From: an uncultured Clostridia bacterium
Lineage (GTDB): Bacteria; Bacillota; Clostridia; Oscillospirales; Ruminococcaceae
Assembly (NCBI GenBank): GCA_937891895.1
Contig: CALATN010000013.1
Span: forward strand, 1 to 16,467
Direction of reading: 5' to 3'
Length of the DNA stretch: 16,467 bases
Shown here in pieces: positions 14,192 to 16,467 of this stretch. A program made the translations under genes and the position numbers. The notes below the pieces were generated by a model. The model did no database searches. It was not told the DNA's origin and was given only the letters and a program-made list of their open reading frames with translations. How positions within the stretch are numbered: the stretch's first letter is position 1; each line of letters starts with the position of its first letter.

Positions 14192-14744
14192 AACAGACCG
14201 TCTGCTTTGCCGCCCGTTTATATCAGATGATTGCAACGATATGCTGAAAAACTGGATTGCAAATCCAAATATCCAGTTTGAATACGGCGAGCCTGTATAC
14301 ACAACCGTTTCAGAAGTGAAAGACCTGCTTGCAAAGTATATTGAGGGCTATAAAAATCCTGATTTTTACCGTTGGGCAATTATCAAAAAGAAAAGCAGCA
14401 AAAACATCGGTCAGATTGCATTTTGCAAGGTCTATTCCGATTGCGGAACAGCCGAAATAGAATATTGTATCGGCGAAAACTTCTGGGGTAACGGCTATGC
14501 AGGTGAAGCTTTGTCAGGTGTAATTGAATTTACTTTTAAAAAAACGGATTTTATCAAGCTTGAAGCATATCATAGAATTGAAAATGATAAATCGGGGAAA
14601 GTGCTTTCAAAATCTGCAATGCACGTTACCGATATCGTTGAACGCTTTAAAAGAGAAAATGTGTCACCTCACGGTGAAGTGTGTTATTGCATAAACAAAG
14701 ATGATTATATAAATTCTTCCGAAAGGAACAACCAAAATGGATAA
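14163..14744 (+). CDS. GNAT family N-acetyltransferase (RimJ/RimL-like)
   Basis: 193 residues. The opening GTKTFETDRLLCRPF is typical of the RimJ/RimL-like acetyltransferase_3 group, which acetylates protein N-termini or small amines. WAIIKKKSSKNIGQIAF forms the central strands. AEIEYCIGENFWGNGYAGEAL contains the acetyl-CoA loop (WGNGYA, 108-113). The region after SGKVLSKSAM departs from the common ending of the group and is rich in charged residues. ATG 14163 has GGAGGAG at 14149-14155, inside the preceding gene. Its last codons overlap the ligA start by 8 bases. Substrate is unknown. It is not closely related to the first GNAT, so the pair is not a recent duplication. Confidence 0.88.
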   Translation: MFHTGTKTFETDRLLCRPFISDDCNDMLKNWIANPNIQFEYGEPVYTTVSEVKDLLAKYIEGYKNPDFYRWAIIKKKSSKNIGQIAFCKVYSDCGTAEIEYCIGENFWGNGYAGEALSGVIEFTFKKTDFIKLEAYHRIENDKSGKVLSKSAMHVTDIVERFKRENVSPHGEVCYCINKDDYINSSERNNQNG

Positions 14745-16467
14745 ATCAATAATTGAAAAAGTAAATAACCTCCGTGCCGAAATTGAACAGCACAACCATA
14801 ACTACTATGTTATGGACAATCCAACTATTGACGACTATACCTACGATATGCTTATGCAGGAGCTTAAAAATCTTGAAGCGGAATATCCCGAGCTTGCTGA
14901 CCCAAATTCACCAACTCAGCGTGTAGGCGGCGAGGCACTCAACTTGTTTGAAAAGGTTGAGCATAAGGTGCAGATGGGCAGCCTGCAGGACGTATTCTCC
15001 CTTGAACAGGTTCAGGCTTTTACCGACCGTTGCCGTGAAGTTTCTTCAAAGCCGGTTTATGTCGTAGAACCCAAAATTGATGGACTTTCCGTTTCTCTTG
15101 AATATGTAAACGGCGAGTTTGTACGTGGCTCAACACGTGGCGACGGCTTTATAGGCGAGGACGTTACAGCTAACCTCAAAACAATAAAATCAATTCCTCT
15201 TAAACTTAAAGAAACTGTGCCTTTCCTCGAAGTAAGAGGTGAGGTTTATATGCCTCGTGAAACGTTTTTCACACTTGTTGAAAAACAGGAAAACAACGGC
15301 GAAACACCATTCAAAAATCCACGAAATGCCGCAGCTGGCTCACTCCGTCAGAAAAATCCGAAGATTGCCGCTGAGCGTAAGCTTGATATCTTTGTTTTCA
15401 ATGTCCAGCAGATTGAGGGCGTGGAATTAACCTCACACAAGCAATCCTTGGACTACCTGAAAAAGCTTGGCTTCAAGGTTGTGGCAGAGTACGTTCAGGC
15501 TGAAACATATGAAGATATTTCCGCACGTATTGACCATATAGGAAATATGAGAAGCGAATATAGCTTTGACATTGACGGTGTTGTAATTAAAATAGACGAT
15601 TTCGCACTCCGTGATAGAATGGGTGCAACCTCAAAGGTACCTAAATGGGCTGTTGCATACAAATTTCCTCCCGAAGAAAAGGAAACAAAACTTCTTGAAA
15701 TTGAAGTAAATGTCGGAAGAACAGGCGCAATTACCCCTGTCGCAATATTTGAACCTGTTCTTTTAGCGGGAACAAGCGTAAGCCGTGCCGTGCTTCATAA
15801 TCAGGAATTCATTACAGAAAAGGATATCCGAATTGGCGATACAATCCTTGTACGTAAGGCAGGGGAAATCATTCCCGAGGTGCTCAAATCCGTTGTGCAC
15901 GGTGAAAACTCTGTTCCGTATACACTTCCAGAATTCTGTCCCGTATGCGGAGATAAGGCTGTCAAGTATGCTGATGAAGCAGTTTTGCGTTGCCCAAATG
16001 TTGATTGTCCCGCACAGCTTAAACGAAATATTATCCATTTTGCAAGCAAGAGCGCAATGAACATTGACGGTCTTGGCGAAGCAATTGTAACCCAGCTTGT
16101 AGACAATAATATTATTTCTGGTGTTGCTGACCTATACAGAATTAAAGTTGAACAGCTTGAAGTGCTTGAACGTTTCGGTAAAAAATCAGCTGAAAACCTT
16201 GTGAAAGCAATTGAAGGCTCAAAAGAAAACTCCCTTGAACGTGTCATATTCGGACTTGGCATACGCAATATCGGTCAGAACGGCGCAAAGCTTCTCTGTA
16301 ATCGCTTTGGAAGCATTGAAGCGATTATGAATGCAGCTGTTGAGGAAATTTCCGAAATTGATGGCTTCGGTGATATTATGTCCGAAAGTGTTTTTTCTGC
16401 ATTTCACGATAAACATTTTGCTGAACTTGTTGATGAACTTAAAACTCTCAGAAAAACAGGCTCACGT
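14737..16467 (+). CDS. ligA: NAD-dependent DNA ligase LigA (3'-truncated by window edge)
   Basis: Seals nicks during replication and repair using NAD+. 577 codons are visible with the frame open to the end; full proteins are about 650-680 residues. The NAD-binding Ia domain has HNHNYYVMDNPTIDDYTYD. The adenylation domain has EPKIDGLSV with AMP-accepting Lys113, then GSTRGDG. The OB fold contains NVGRTGAITPVA and LVRKAGEIIPEV. Zinc ligands are Cys401, Cys404, Cys419 and Cys424. Helix-hairpin-helix repeats follow (NIDGLGEAIV, FGLGIRNIGQNGAKLL, ISEIDGFGDIM). The C-terminal BRCT domain lies outside. The start ATG overlaps the upstream acetyltransferase stop; GAAAGGA at 14721-14727 is its ribosome binding site. 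Confidence 0.98.
   Translation, partial: MDKSIIEKVNNLRAEIEQHNHNYYVMDNPTIDDYTYDMLMQELKNLEAEYPELADPNSPTQRVGGEALNLFEKVEHKVQMGSLQDVFSLEQVQAFTDRCREVSSKPVYVVEPKIDGLSVSLEYVNGEFVRGSTRGDGFIGEDVTANLKTIKSIPLKLKETVPFLEVRGEVYMPRETFFTLVEKQENNGETPFKNPRNAAAGSLRQKNPKIAAERKLDIFVFNVQQIEGVELTSHKQSLDYLKKLGFKVVAEYVQAETYEDISARIDHIGNMRSEYSFDIDGVVIKIDDFALRDRMGATSKVPKWAVAYKFPPEEKETKLLEIEVNVGRTGAITPVAIFEPVLLAGTSVSRAVLHNQEFITEKDIRIGDTILVRKAGEIIPEVLKSVVHGENSVPYTLPEFCPVCGDKAVKYADEAVLRCPNVDCPAQLKRNIIHFASKSAMNIDGLGEAIVTQLVDNNIISGVADLYRIKVEQLEVLERFGKKSAENLVKAIEGSKENSLERVIFGLGIRNIGQNGAKLLCNRFGSIEAIMNAAVEEISEIDGFGDIMSESVFSAFHDKHFAELVDELKTLRKTGSR

Noticed and set aside
1..16467. Possible mobile element, toxin-antitoxin, defence or CRISPR system
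   Set aside because: All space is taken by recognised housekeeping genes; no integrase, transposase, repeat array, terminal inverted repeats or small paired unknown genes are visible.

Overview
The window is a compact, AT-rich stretch of housekeeping genes, all on the + strand, with almost no free intergenic space. It looks like a Gram-positive bacterium of the Firmicutes, most probably class Clostridia and near the Ruminococcaceae/Oscillospiraceae. The signs are an endonuclease-type MutL, miaA next to hfq, the yggS-sepF-ylmH-divIVA-ileS-lspA division cluster, a transketolase split into two genes, and good purine-rich ribosome binding sites. The genus is inference; no rRNA or other marker is present.

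Layout. (1) Positions 1-2459: the 3' two-thirds or more of mutL (mismatch repair; the ATPase start lies outside), then miaA (tRNA isopentenylation). (2) A strong extended -10 promoter candidate overlaps the miaA stop codon and precedes hfq. A tightly packed run follows: hfq, a HlyD/membrane-fusion-like envelope protein, yggS (PLP homeostasis), sepF, ylmH (S4 RNA-binding), divIVA, ileS. (3) A long hairpin without a U tract separates ileS from lspA; then come lspA, an RluD-type pseudouridine synthase and a Cof-type HAD phosphatase. (4) The two halves of transketolase, ending in a structured terminator. (5) A near-consensus promoter abutting that terminator opens a new unit: two overlapping GNAT acetyltransferase genes and ligA (NAD-dependent DNA ligase), which runs off the right edge without its C-terminal BRCT domain.

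How the genes fit together. SepF and DivIVA are membrane-associated division/polarity scaffolds. LspA matures lipoproteins. MiaA, IleRS, RluD and YlmH all act on tRNA or the ribosome. YggS supports vitamin B6 balance, and the transketolase halves form one TPP enzyme of the pentose phosphate pathway. MutL and LigA are repair/replication proteins at opposite ends.

I found no mobile element, CRISPR array, tRNA, rRNA, phage gene or recognisable defence system, and no gene-free stretch above about 150 bases. I do not see clear evidence for a novel multi-gene system. The best lead is the uncharacterised membrane-fusion-like protein, with no partner transporter, inside the division cluster. Secondary leads are motif variants in IleRS, DivIVA and MutL, and the regulatory structures at the unit boundaries.
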